Assembly: GCF_018139145.2 (NCBI RefSeq)
Contig: NC_059473.1
Location: 66,260,707 to 66,324,706 of the forward strand
Origin: Gymnogyps californianus
Taxonomy: Eukaryota > Chordata > Aves > Accipitriformes > Cathartidae
Direction of reading: 5' to 3'
Length of the DNA stretch: 64,000 nucleotides
Positions 1 through 12,000 of the stretch are shown here, one piece after another. Position numbers and translations under genes: made by a program. The notes under the pieces were generated by a model that was not told where the DNA came from, searched no databases, and saw only the letters and a list, made by a program, of their open reading frames with translations. The stretch's first letter is position 1, and each line of letters begins with the position of its first letter.

Positions 1-3000
1 TAACAATTGCCAGCATAGTAACTCTGTTTCTATCAACATTTATCTGTAACAAGTGAGGTTAATTAGTACTGTGTATGATCACGTATTTCTTCCTAGAACT
101 CACTAGGAAAGATGACAGCTTGTACCAACCCACCACAAAGTACAGGCACCACAAAGTACAGTTACCAAAAGTGTAGCCAGTTTTCACCTTCATAGTCTTA
201 TCAGGGAGGCAGGCATGCCAAAGATCACACAACTCCCACATAGGGGGTAAAGGGGACTGCGATCATGATGAAGGTGAAAGCAAAAGACCAGAGTTATCTT
301 ATGCCCCCTCTGCCAGTCATTTAAACGGATATAAAAGATATGTATAATTCTCTCTCTCCCAATGCGTTTGTGACCTAACGCAGTTGCAGAGGTACTGACA
401 GTAAGGGAATAGTAGCATGCGAATAGAGGATGGAGCACTTGGTCTCAATATGGAAAATAAACACAATTTCAACAATATAGGAGGAATCTATGCAAATACT
501 TCTGCAAAATATTATGTGTCATCTGATAGTCGAAGAGGTCCTTATTTTTTCCGCCTACGCAAAGTGATGGTTTGGCAATTACACTGACCAGAAGATGGAC
601 ATTAAGCTATTTACCCTTGAATACTTAAGCTAATGGACAGTCTAGGTACAACAGACAGGAACAAACTGCCCACAAAAATACCCAGGGGGGAAGTTTTAAG
701 AAGGTCTTAACCATCAGCGCAGACATTTTCTGCAACCGGCTCCCAGTGGCGTCAGTGGAAGACAGAAAACAACCAATATATTGCAGTAACAGCAGGCTGC
801 ACGCTGGGACCTGGGCTGTTCTCATCTTGCTACACAGTCACAAATGACTGGAGGCTGGTTCTCTGCCAACACACTTTTTGAAAAGTGATCATTAAGTTCA
901 TTAAAGTTCCAACTCCATCAACATGGAGCCAGTTTTAGCAACCTCATCTCCATTTCGAAGTTTCTCATCAGGGTCTTCTGAACTTTTTTATTACTCTTTT
1001 TCTTTCTCATCTTCTCTTAGTGCAATCAAGAAGTAGTGTTGGTACCTGTCCCATCATGAAACTAGTCATCGATACCAATTAGCTAGTCCTGGTCTTCTTG
1101 CTACAACTGAAATGAAATGAAATCTCTTCCTAACTTCTCATGGGTAAGTCTTCAATTCCTTTAATACAAACAGGTTTGATTAAGGGCTTTGCTCAAGTTT
1201 CTCAGTGTAGAGTAGTTATGGATCACTGTGGTCCAAAGTACTCCCAAAAAAGGCCTTTGGCCCCACATATGTCTTCATTTCATACATAAGTGCATGTTAC
1301 ATAAAGATTAGACTTTTAACTTAATTTACAACTTTCACTATTTTAGAACAGTTACAAATTAACCTGGACATTTTTTGATTATGAACCAAAGAACTCCCTG
1401 TCTTCACTCATGTTTCCTTTCAGGAAAAAAGCAGTTCTGCCATATCTCTAAATAAATTATATAATAAACACTGCTGCTTTTTTCCCCCCATCCGTAACAT
1501 AACTTAATAGCTAGGCAATCACATTTGACTTGATTCATCTCCAGAATTTCTAGTTGCAATTCATTTTACACAAAACATCCTGCCAGGAAGGTGGAAGGGA
1601 GCCTAACATCTGTAATCTAATAGATTATAGAGCAAGACAGTCTGCTGCATACTCATGAAATAGTAAAATGTAACCTCGTTTTAAAAATGATATAATTCTG
1701 TGCTTCAAAATTCCTTATACCCAAGTAAAAACTGGTACAAAAATAAAATTCAGTAAGCTAATTTAATTTCTTTCCACGGGCCGTATATGCTGATAGGATT
1801 TAAATTTGGACTTACATATGTCAGTAGTAAACATAAAGGGAGAAAAAAAATTGAATTTCACTTTTCAGTTAAAAGTCAAATGTCACCTGAAATGACTATA
1901 GATCAGACACTGGAGGAAATTCAGCAATATGTGTTCATACCATGTAGGACTATTTTCCAAAAGCAGTTATTAATTAAAAAAAAAAACACCAAACAAAACC
2001 AACAACAGAACTAAACCAAAAATGTAGAGACATTGTAATTTCAAGGAGGATTGCCTAAGGCATATGGACACATCTAACATAATTTTAAAAATTCCCCAAT
2101 TTCACAGTCATCATTATGTTTATTCTCTTTACTTCAAGATGACTATATTCTCCATTTTTTGAGGTCACAAATAGGCATTCACTGCTGAAGGCTTTTTTAA
2201 ATCTCCCTCCTCCTATTTAAAAGCCTGTTCTTCTATCATCCCCTCCTGGATACCTTGCAATGAAGTTGAACTTAACAGTTCATCTAAACCCCCTATTTGC
2301 TCTCCTAGATTTTCCTTAAATCTCTGCTTTCTCGTTGTCTTCACTGGTGCGTACAATTCTTCTAGCAGTCTAGCTTCATTACTGATTATTTTTGACAGCC
2401 AATGTCAGTCCCAAGAATGGACATACAAGTAGAAATACTTGTGATTCACAAACACTAATGACAGTCTTGGCTGTCATCAGGCCTTGGTTAGGCTTATTGT
2501 CTCGGTCATCAAACCTAACGTTGTTGGTTGCAGGCGAAGAAAGACTTGTGTAACTTTCAACTTTGACATAGTAAGTATTGAACATTTAGTTTTGGTTGGG
2601 ACCACTAAATTTTCTTCCTTCTCTTCCAGTAGAGAATGGAAGCAATCTTAGCAACCTAATCACAGGCACTCTGAAGTTCTATGACGGAAAAAGACAACAC
2701 CTAGTTGTTATTCAAAATGTGATTTCGAGGAACGCGCCTTTCCTTCAAACTATTTTTTTTTTCAACCACATCATGCACCTCTTTGTCTGTGTATATCTTG
2801 TGTGTATGAGTGAACGTATGCGTAGGAGTGAAGAAACAACATTACACAGGGAGATTGGCAAGACAGGAAAGAATATAAGTGCTGGAGAATGGAGTGCATA
2901 TAGGGCTCACCAAGCTCAGCTGACGAGTGTGTTTTCACATTTAGGGAAGAAGAAGGGAAAAGGATAATGACTTTATAGTACCAGAGCAGGTATCACTTTG

Positions 3001-6000
3001 AGCAACTAAGAGTTAAAACCTCATAAAACAGAAGTGAAAAGGACACACAACCTGTGGGATGGGGAGCTATCAGTATTGGAAACTAGTTAGCCTGGCAAAT
3101 GTACAAGGGCTGTTTAACAACAGGGATTGACTTACTATTTGTGGTAGGCAAACCTGTCCTGTCTCTCATGACAGGAAGCCAGACAATGCATCTTTTGTAC
3201 TGTAGCCACATAAATGCAAAATAATTCATGACAACTTATAACAAACTGCAAATTTGACCAAGTCATTGATCTGCAAATGTAACTTTCAGGATTTTCAAAA
3301 TCAGTTTAAGACCTAAATAAAATAGTTGCATTTCATTCACTGAGCTTTCCTTTACCCTCAAAAACCAATCCCTACTTTGATACACTTGGGCAATTTTAGT
3401 CAGGCCCAAAAGAGCAAGATCTGGACTGAATGTCACTGGCCTGGCTATGTGTTGGAGCTTGCCTGCTTGCCTGGTTCCTGTGCACAGGGTACATAGCCCC
3501 AGGCCCCGTGTACATTTACTTATTTCCACAACTATTTGCATGTGTTATATTCAATATGCACCAAAAGTAATGGTGTATAATAGCTATCAAACAACAAATT
3601 AAGTGCTTAATCTCATTAAATCAAAACATGTAAAAGTGCTCACATTGCTGTGCTCTGCCCTCTCAAGTTGTGAATCACATCTTTTAGAATGCAAATAAGT
3701 TTCATGTTCTATTTTGATGTGACCAGCTTTATTTCACATCAGTAATTGTCTGATACAGGAATTTTGTATGCGTTCAATATTTAACAGCCTTTTTTAACAA
3801 TTTCTGGCCAGTACAACAAAGACTCTAATCCTTGGTTTCCTATCAGGTAGCAAATGGGCTAACACACATACAGCTACAATGAACTGCAACAATGCTTATT
3901 TTGTAAAATGCTCTCTTTTATGCCGCATGAAAAAGTGTCACTCTATGAAGTTAAAATAAACAAACAACTTTAGACCAGAAATAAGCTTCCAATGAGATAA
4001 TTTCAAAAAGCAGTTAAAGATCATATGAGATCATTTTGAAAATGAAAAAGCACTTATTTAGCATTGACATAAGCAAATCAATATGAGGTCTAATTCCAGG
4101 GTTATCATACAGGGAATTCCTTCATGATCTCAGAAATATGAAGAATTAATTGTTAGACTATACACTAGTCTTTTTTTGGAATATGCAGTCTTTCAAAAGC
4201 CCCTCCTTAAACACAGCAAGCCAAATTTTGAAACCCCCACCAACTTCACTGGAATTTAACATTGTTGAATGAGAGAAGAAATAACATTGGGGTTTTTTGT
4301 TTTGTGGTTTGTTTTTTTTTAAATAAACAGATTCCCACCCTAAGACTTTTAATTTAGAAAAAAGTCTTCATAAATTTTATCAAAATTTATGTAACCTCTG
4401 AAACTATTATTTCCATTCACGAGCATAACTTCCTTCAAATTTATAGGAACCTGAGGGATCTCTTGCGCAAGATCAGGATAATAATATCAATATGATTTCA
4501 TTTTATGTACTTAAAAACAAAGAAAAAACTAGTTAAGCCACTGGTTATTTAAAAAGGGTTGTCTGGTAAAGGACTCAACATAGATGCATAGATGAATATA
4601 CATAAAAGCAGCATTTGGAGATGCTGAATCAGGTGTCCACATCCCTATAGAAAGCTCCCCAGCCTTAGAGTGCTTACATGATTGTTCACTGAGACAACTG
4701 AAAGAATAGGTTGTGAAGGTCCTAAATGCCTAAGTTATAACAGCTTCTACTCATGCTTTACTTGTATCTCTGTCCCACAACCAGTGGTGAGGACAGATAC
4801 TTCTTTCCTTCCCTTCTCTGCAGAATACCCTAGCTCTTTGCTCCCCAGAGTACATTCTGGGAATTGATTTCTATCATCAAGTGTGCCAGAAAAACTGTTT
4901 ATTTAGATAGTACTCAGTAAACCAAATTGTATTTGTTGGCATGGCTAATAAGGTTCTTCACAAAATATGTATTTAAGCTGTAAAACTCCTTGCCAGAAGA
5001 TAGTACAGATACTACAAGTTTACGTGGATTCAAGAGGTGATGGGAAAAATTCTTGGAAGAAAAATTTATTAAAGACTTTTAACTATCAAGGATGCCACCC
5101 CGCTTCACAAAGTCTACAAGCCTTGAACTGCTGCAGCATTGGAGCTGTATTTTGAGGAAACACCTTCTTACACCTATCTTTTTCTAATGGTTTTATTAGG
5201 GACCCTGTGCCTACAGTGCTGGGGAGAGGGATCTTAAATCTGGTCCAGAACAACCACTCTTATGATCTTATCATAACCATAAAACTTGGCTAAATGTTTT
5301 CCAAGGTTATACCTGTATTTGAAGAGAATAGAGAGGGATGTGAAATACATACTGTGTGTGGATAAAAGATGTAAGCAAGTGGCTGTTCAAACTTAATAAC
5401 ACAACTCAGCTTCCACTTGTCAGTACTTCAGTGCGTTTCAGCTACAGGCATCTCAATTTCTAAGGTTAATTTTTTTTTATTTTTTTTTTTTAAACAATGC
5501 AAATTAGGCAATGGGTTGAAGCTAAATTCAATTCAGACTTGATATGAAATAGATTTAAACTCAAATTTTAAAAAGCACGCCATGAAATCAGTAAGCTTTC
5601 ACCTCACTCAACACAAATATGTACTATGTAACAGTACCAGATCATATAATCTACAACACCTTTTGAAGCTATGCTATACATGAAATGGAAACATTTCCTT
5701 ACCAAGTAATGAACTCTCAGCAATTCAGTAACTGGCATTTGTCAGCTGTATCTAACTTAAGTCACCTCAGCTGAAACAAAACTCATAGGAAGACCATAAT
5801 GAAGTTTGGACATTTTCATCTTCACTGTGACTGAAGCGAGTCAAGTAGCACGGTGAGCTGCTGTTTACTGCAAATGCTTGCCTTTATTTAATGTACTTTT
5901 TGTTTCTCATATACAACAATCACAATCGTGATTTGCACCTGCACGTTTGCTAACCAGGATAATTTAGTGGCAATAAAAAGCCCAGGTTAATTTCCCAACA

Positions 6001-8023
6001 CAATTAGTTTAAAAGCCATCATGATAATATGATAGGAAGATGAAAAATGGATGTGAAAGTCATTCCCTTCTGCCTGTTCCGTGCGCCCAACTTCAAACTG
6101 TCCACCTAGCTGAGGCACGGCCACACGCGGCAGCGCTTCCTCCCACCACCCAGAGGGAGAACCAGGCGTGGCAGCAGAGAGGGAGGGAGGCCAAGGGACC
6201 AGTCGAAAGGAAAGCCCTTTCTGTTCTCTCTCTTTTCTCCAGACTGTGCTGGACTGAGGGAAAAGCCAATCGTATCCACCATGCTCGTCACATACTTCCT
6301 CTATCTTTCCCTTTTTAAGATGTCTCAGTCTGTCTTACTCCCCCACGAACACTGGTAAAACAGTGCCACATCTATTTTTTTCTCCTCATTTCAGACACCG
6401 CCCTCTTACCTCATCCATAGCCAGACCTCCTTCCTTCAGATTCCCATCGTCCTATAACTATCCTTTTTGTCCCTTCCTCATTCTCAGGGGTTTGCACCGT
6501 ACCTTTTTTCAGTTGCTACATGCCAAAAGCCCACCTCTTTCAAAAGCCTTTGTGACTTTGCACACAATGACATCTCCTGAATGATTTTTTTGACTACAAG
6601 CAGTTTGAGGTCATACTATGCTAAATGCTATATTCAGTGTATGTTCCATTCACTCACAGGAGCACACACGAAGAAAGCCGGTGCATGACAGGTAATGCCA
6701 AAAGAAAAGTCGAAAAGCAGCGAAGTGAGGGGACTGAGAGAAGCAGGATGCAGAAGAATCTATCGCTTTTTTGTATCTTTTGTTCTGTGTCAACAGAACA
6801 ATCTTAAAAACAATTTGTATTTGCTGTCTGTCTTCACTTATTCTGTATATTAGGGGTGAGATGCACTATGTACTTGCTTTTTACATAAAGACATTTTGTA
6901 CTGGCTATATGATAAAAAAGTTTTGAAATATAAAATATTCCTAGCCATTTTACCCAAGTAAAAGTTACAACATTTACCCTCATACCATGACCTGTGAAGG
7001 AAAAACATTTTAAAACAGCCACTTCATTTTCTTGAGGCTGTCTTCCAGATTTCTTGCACTATTAGTGTACACATTTATTTTTTAATTGATAGTATAAACT
7101 CTCATTTTATTTATGCCTAGTCAGCTTCCTGAGTAACAAGAATGAAATATAAACCAGATCAGAAAACTGGATTTTCTAGCCTACAGCTAACGAATTATGT
7201 GAATTTAGTTAAAACTGATTTCAGACACAATGTGACAGAAATTTGGCTGCATCTTCTAGAAGAAAGGTTGAAAATATTTCACTGAGCAAAAAGTCAAGAG
7301 TAAATATTTTATTGTGTAACCAAACTTAGGACAAACATCATTTTCAGCACATAATTTAACAGAAACAACATTCCAGTCAAATTAGCTAGCTTGACTCAGT
7401 GCACCAAAGGATAAGGTAATCAGAACTGCTTCCTCTAATTCAACTTACATTTACTCAACTAAAAGCCAAACCAGAGATATACTCGACAGTCACTCCAGAC
7501 ACTACCAGATGAATACATAAAGCGCAACTATTCCCTCACTCGGTCAGCTTAAACTACACATCCAACCAACACCCAAATGGAAAATGAACTGATGATTCCC
7601 TTCATCTGTCAACACTGCCATCAACAAAATCTCCATTCTTTCTATCTGTTGCTAATGAGCATTACCATCAACATATGTATGCTATCAACATCAAAACCTT
7701 CTCATCTCTTACTCTAAATTACACTTGCTAAAAAGGAAAATTAAAATACTCACTTTGGCTACATTTGTATAGAGAAATGGACTGCTAGAATGCTCATAAA
7801 CAAAATGAGACATAATTACTTATCTCTATTACAAAGAAATCGTAATCTACTTAGTGGAAATATTGCTCAATTTGTCTCCACCTATCCCCATCCTTCCTCT
7901 AAGAAGCAATCAGTTAATTTTCCAAAAGGCAAAAAACCCCCCCAAGGAATGCCCGTCTGCTTCCCGCAGCATTCCCCTCCCCGAGGCGGCAGCAGGCAGC
8001 GCTGCACACTACTGCCCACTTAC
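1..8023 (-). other. AKAP7: AKAP7 intron downstream of the alpha exon (partial)
   Basis: By inference this is the intron that leads from both the alpha exon and the 32472 exon to the shared terminal exon, which was not found. I searched by eye for the conserved ELVRLSKRLVENAVLK/QQYLEET region on the minus strand without success. Contents are mostly AT-rich unique DNA. At about 470-1060 short minus-strand open segments occur without a recognisable family. A slightly GC-richer, C/T-rich patch lies at about 6060-6560. There is an A/C-rich tract at about 1976-2015. No other gene is supported. Confidence 0.6.
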
Positions 8024-8072
8024 TGATTTTTTCCTCCCCTCTGGAGAAAGGAAAGCAGCAGAGCTGGCCCAT
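8024..8072 (-). CDS. AKAP7: AKAP7 alpha/beta-isoform alternative first coding exon
   Basis: On the minus strand an ATG in a strong context (GCCATGG) opens MGQLCCFPFSRGEEKI and then one base, followed by the consensus donor GTAAGTG. The mammalian short isoform begins MGQLCCFPFSRDEGKIS, so 14 of 16 residues agree. In mammals Gly2 is myristoylated and Cys5/Cys6 are palmitoylated, which anchors this form of AKAP18 at the plasma membrane near L-type calcium channels; all three residues are kept here. The exon ends in phase 1, the same as the 32472 exon, so it can join the same downstream exon. It lies directly downstream (in transcript direction) of a GC-box-rich CpG island. No downstream partner exon was recognised between 1 and 8023. 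Confidence 0.93.
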
Positions 8073-8077
8073 GGCAT

Positions 8078-8338
8078 CTACGGCTTTATTTTCTTCCTCG
8101 TCCTCTCTGGGCGCACCTCAAGCGAAAGCTGTAGATCAGGCTGCAGCCCGTGAAGAAATTGCTTATTCTGCTCCGGCAGCGAGCGGGAGACCGGGAGTGA
8201 GCGGCAGGCCCCGCCCCCGCCCCGCCCCGCCCCGCCCCCGCGCATCTCCGCTCCGGCTCCGGCAGCCCCAGCCCCAGCCCGCGGGGGACGGGGGACCGGG
8301 GACCACTCGCACCCTGCGCTTCCCTCCCTGCCGTGCAA
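8078..8338 (-). other. Possible upstream ORF in the AKAP7-alpha leader
   Basis: An 86-codon frame on the minus strand opens inside the CpG island and stops 5 nt before the alpha-isoform ATG. It is rich in Gly, Ala and Arg, as expected from GC-rich leader DNA, and resembles no protein I know. A second upstream ATG lies only 5 nt before the main start (ATGCCATGG) in another frame but in a weak context. If transcription starts upstream of about 8340, these could dampen translation of the short isoform. If it starts inside the island they are irrelevant. It is not proposed as a protein gene. Confidence 0.3.
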
Positions 8339-8340
8339 TC
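8140..8340 (-). promoter_or_regulatory. AKAP7: CpG-island promoter of the AKAP7 short isoform
   Basis: A short, very GC-rich island stands out from AT-rich surroundings and lies just upstream of the alpha-isoform ATG on the minus strand. At 8208-8242 there is a run of overlapping CCGCCCC/CCCGCCC units, which on either strand are consensus Sp1/KLF GC boxes. No convincing TATA box sits at a fixed distance, as is usual for CpG-island promoters. The transcription start cannot be placed from sequence. The role as promoter is inferred from composition, GC boxes and position. Confidence 0.75.
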
Positions 8341-8808
8341 TGTCTTAAAGACGGCTGCCCGATCTTCCCTTTCTCGTCCTTATGTTAAAGGAGGGATGGG
8401 CACTTAAAAAAAATAGGCACCGTTTGGCCACCTTAAATGAGGCACCGGTCGTTTAAAAAGTGTGGCTGTCTGCCCTCTGCCACCACAGTTCCCCTCCACT
8501 TCACAAAAGTGTGCTGAGAAACGGGAGGAAATATGGTTAAGTATATACTGAGTATATATATTAAGCATTTATACCTAATAAACGGGCTCTCCTTCTTTCC
8601 TCCAGAAGCGAAAATGAGGTTATAAGACTAAGCAAGGAAAAAACTGGTCGAGCTGCTGGAGGAGCGGCAGCCCTAGCAAGAGATGGTGAGAAAAAAACTG
8701 GGATTATTGCTCTCAGTTCGGTGGGGATTCGCTACCGACTTACAGAGCTGGTCACCTCCACTCCAGGTTACTAGCCTTCCTTCTCAACAGGGTATATATT
8801 ACAAGTGT

Positions 8809-9000
8809 GGGTGACGAAGGTCACCTGGTGGATGCAATAAACTTGGGCTTTTCTAAGGCAATAAAAAACTAACGAGATGCAACATCAGTAAAGAGTAAAT
8901 TAGTGATTAAAGATGAAAAATAATCAAAGGCAGTCCTACAGGGATTAGTACTAGTCCCAACATTACTCAACACAGTCATTAATTACATGAAATTAAATAA
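8809..9000 (+). mobile_element. Ancient CR1/L2-like LINE reverse-transcriptase fossil
   Basis: Plus-strand translation with frame slips gives GDEGHLVDAINLGFSKAI and then VLQGLVLVPTLLNTVINY. These resemble two reverse-transcriptase blocks of CR1/L2-clade LINEs, VDVVYLDFSKAFDTVSH and GVPQGSVLGPLLFNIFIND. The intervening residues are lost or scrambled and stops are present. It is a decayed, non-functional fragment lying only about 470 bp upstream of the AKAP7 alpha CpG island in gene orientation. Recognition rests on pattern memory of RT motifs. Confidence 0.6.
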
Positions 9001-12000
9001 GTAATAAAACACCTAAGAGTGGAAGTTTGGCATACACGGTGATACAGGATAGTAAATGGGCACAGCCTGCACGGCTTTGGCAAACTGAGTCTATTCATCC
9101 AAAGTATGTAAAGAAAACCAAATGTAAAGACATGTATTTTGTTTAAGTATTCTTGCGTTCACCAGAATCAAAATCGCCTGGCTTCCTACCTATTTTGTCT
9201 TGTGGTTCATTGAATTTTTAAGGGAATTAGACAAACACTACTGGGGTGCTCACATGCTGTTAGCTATGAAAGCATCCTTGCAGGGCAAGTATATTGTGAA
9301 TATCCCAGTTTTTGCTGCAAATAGCTGTCATCACAAACTGTTCTGTTAGACAACAAAGAATGTACACAAGGTACGTGGCTGAGAAGTAGCTCTTTGGTGT
9401 CCAATGAACTCATATTGAAGACTGACACATGGTAAGCCATTCATAATGACAACAGTCCCTGGATGCCCCGTGGCTCTTAAAAGTTGAGCTCATACTGCAA
9501 TTTTTCCTTCACTATGGGAATTAATAAAATCTCTCTCTTCTATCTGGATGTGTATTTCTGCTAACATGTAGATATTTAATATTTTGAGACATCTACATCT
9601 GTTTAATTTACCAGAAATTTGCCAACAACTTTTAAAGTTATTGTAATGGACAGATAACACACGCACATACACATACGCAAAGCATGATTGCACAAGCCTT
9701 CTATCATTAGGCTAATAACAAAGGAACGCAGGTATACATAGAAATTGTGGGATTACAGTCTAGAAAGTCTGTACACAATTTCATGTCCAGAAGATCCAGG
9801 AAAACCATGGTGTTTCACTGAAAGATCATCTGTGTGCACTGGAAAAGCAGCCTTTCATGGCTGCAGTCACTTTGCTTTTGAAAGTAATTTTTTTACATTC
9901 AGAATGTAAAAAAAAAAAATTCAGAAGAAACCAAATCCACAAATACTTTCTGTTAAAAGACCTAATTTTGCACACCTCCTCTGGTAATACGTGCAGTCAC
10001 TGATACATTTTGAGCACCCACTGAATATAACAGAGAGCCTGTGATAGCAACGGTTCTTAACATTTAATATTAATATGAAGGATAGATAAAGTATGCACTT
10101 GTTTTCCTTATCACACAGATAAAATAAATGATAAGGCTTAGATGACTTTTTTTTAATATTCTAAAGACTAATATTTACAATTGGAAAAAGAATCCATTTA
10201 CCACAAAATGAGGGTACGAATTCTGCTACTATTAACCCTCACTTTTTAAGTGTTCTAGTTTGTATGACACGCTTTCCAGAAAACCAATAATTTAATCAGC
10301 AGCAGAAATTCTCCACAAAAATGTCTAGTGCTTCATATTCAAACAACTACTTGATTCACGAAATTACATGTTTGTTTTCCTAGATGTAAGAATCTCAGAC
10401 TGGAGAATCCTATGAATATTTCATATTTCTTACAGAGATAAGTCAGCTTATCTGAGAAGAACAAGTGTAATATATTTAACATATTTGTAAGGCATGGTTC
10501 CTTATGAAAATAGAATTGTCTTTAAGCTAAGTACTATTCCAAAACTAAAATGCATTAAAATAAGGTTGCCAGGTTGTAATTTTTTTTATTCTTTTCCATC
10601 ACTACTCTGTTATTAACAATAATTAAAACATCTACTGTTTTAAGAACTATTATCTTCCAGTAGCAGAAACAAAAAATCAGGATGGTATACAAGTTTTTAA
10701 AATAACAACAACAGTTATTAAGTTCTATATTCATAGAAATTCATTTCAGCTGTGCAGTTGCCTCACTTGAGGAGATGCTGTCAGCCTAACCAAAAGCAAA
10801 AAGAAAAGAACATGACCCATATTCTACAACATAAGTGAATTAAACATGAATACTACAGGGCATAAGTGAAGCCAGTCATCAAAGCACAGAGAGACTATTT
10901 CTAAGAGTGAGCAGTATCTTCCATTCTGCTCAGGATCAAGACAAGAACACAGGCAACATTTTAGGCAAGAAAACATATATTCTCCACCAGGAAAAGTTAA
11001 AAACCCAGAAATGTTCAAGTAATACACCAAACAATAACATATATTTTTCAGTTTTATGTAGGCATAATCTCCTATATAGACAGATCACATCTATGTAGTA
11101 CCTAAATGAATACAAAACTCCTGGTGCTGTCATCTTTTGAGAAGCATGTTTAACAAAGCAGCATATGAAGCACAAAGTCCTCTTGTACTTAAAACCAAGC
11201 ATCCTTCTGTTAAAACATGCAATAACCATAGTTCTTACTGATCACTTTCTAAGCAGTCCTGGCAATCCATGGATGCCAGGCTGACAATACTCTATTAAGC
11301 AATTCTGGAATAGTCACAACCAGTGACAGACCTCTTTCATCCATCTACAAGCCATTTTTTAGCCAAAACTAACAAAGCACGTAAGTGCAAATACGGATGC
11401 GGAGAAGAAACAGAGGATTCAAGGAGGGCCCTGGCCTTTTAACACTGGCCAGATCAGTGTACGTGCTCTAACTTGCAAGATGAGGGTAGGGACCATGAAG
11501 TCAATTGAAACCTCCAGAGCTGGATATCATCCATCTTAAGTATTTGGGCATATATTCAGTACCAAAAGTGGGCCCGATCATATTTTCAGTGCTTTGCTAG
11601 CTCAAGGCCTGTAGTTTGTTCTGTTTTGACATCTCTTGAAATTTCGGTGAGATATACAAAGTACATTTGACAGAAGTTACAGCACAGTGGCAAAGCTTTC
11701 AGCTGTTTCAGGCACATGTGACTGGATACAGAATTATAATAACTCTAGCCGTATGAGGCCTAAACAGCCAAAGTATTATTAAAAATGAACAAGCCCCAAA
11801 AGACACTGGTATACATTTTGTTGGGAGGCAGGGAAGCTGGAGGGCACCTTGGGATTGAAACTGAGGGGTGGAATTTTTCCAGGTAAGGAATGGCAAGATG
11901 CCATCCTTTATCAAGGATGGTTGCCTAGACCAGCCAAGACAAACTGGTGCAAAACCAGCAAACAGAACTACTGGCCTCCACCAAGCAGAAATTACAATTT

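Noticed and set aside
901..1000. Possible AKAP7 terminal exon (EKLRNGDEVAK on the minus strand)
   Set aside because: It lacks the conserved GGEPDDAEL and RLVENAVLKAVQQYLEET sequence, is not in the required phase after an acceptor, and is interrupted by stops.
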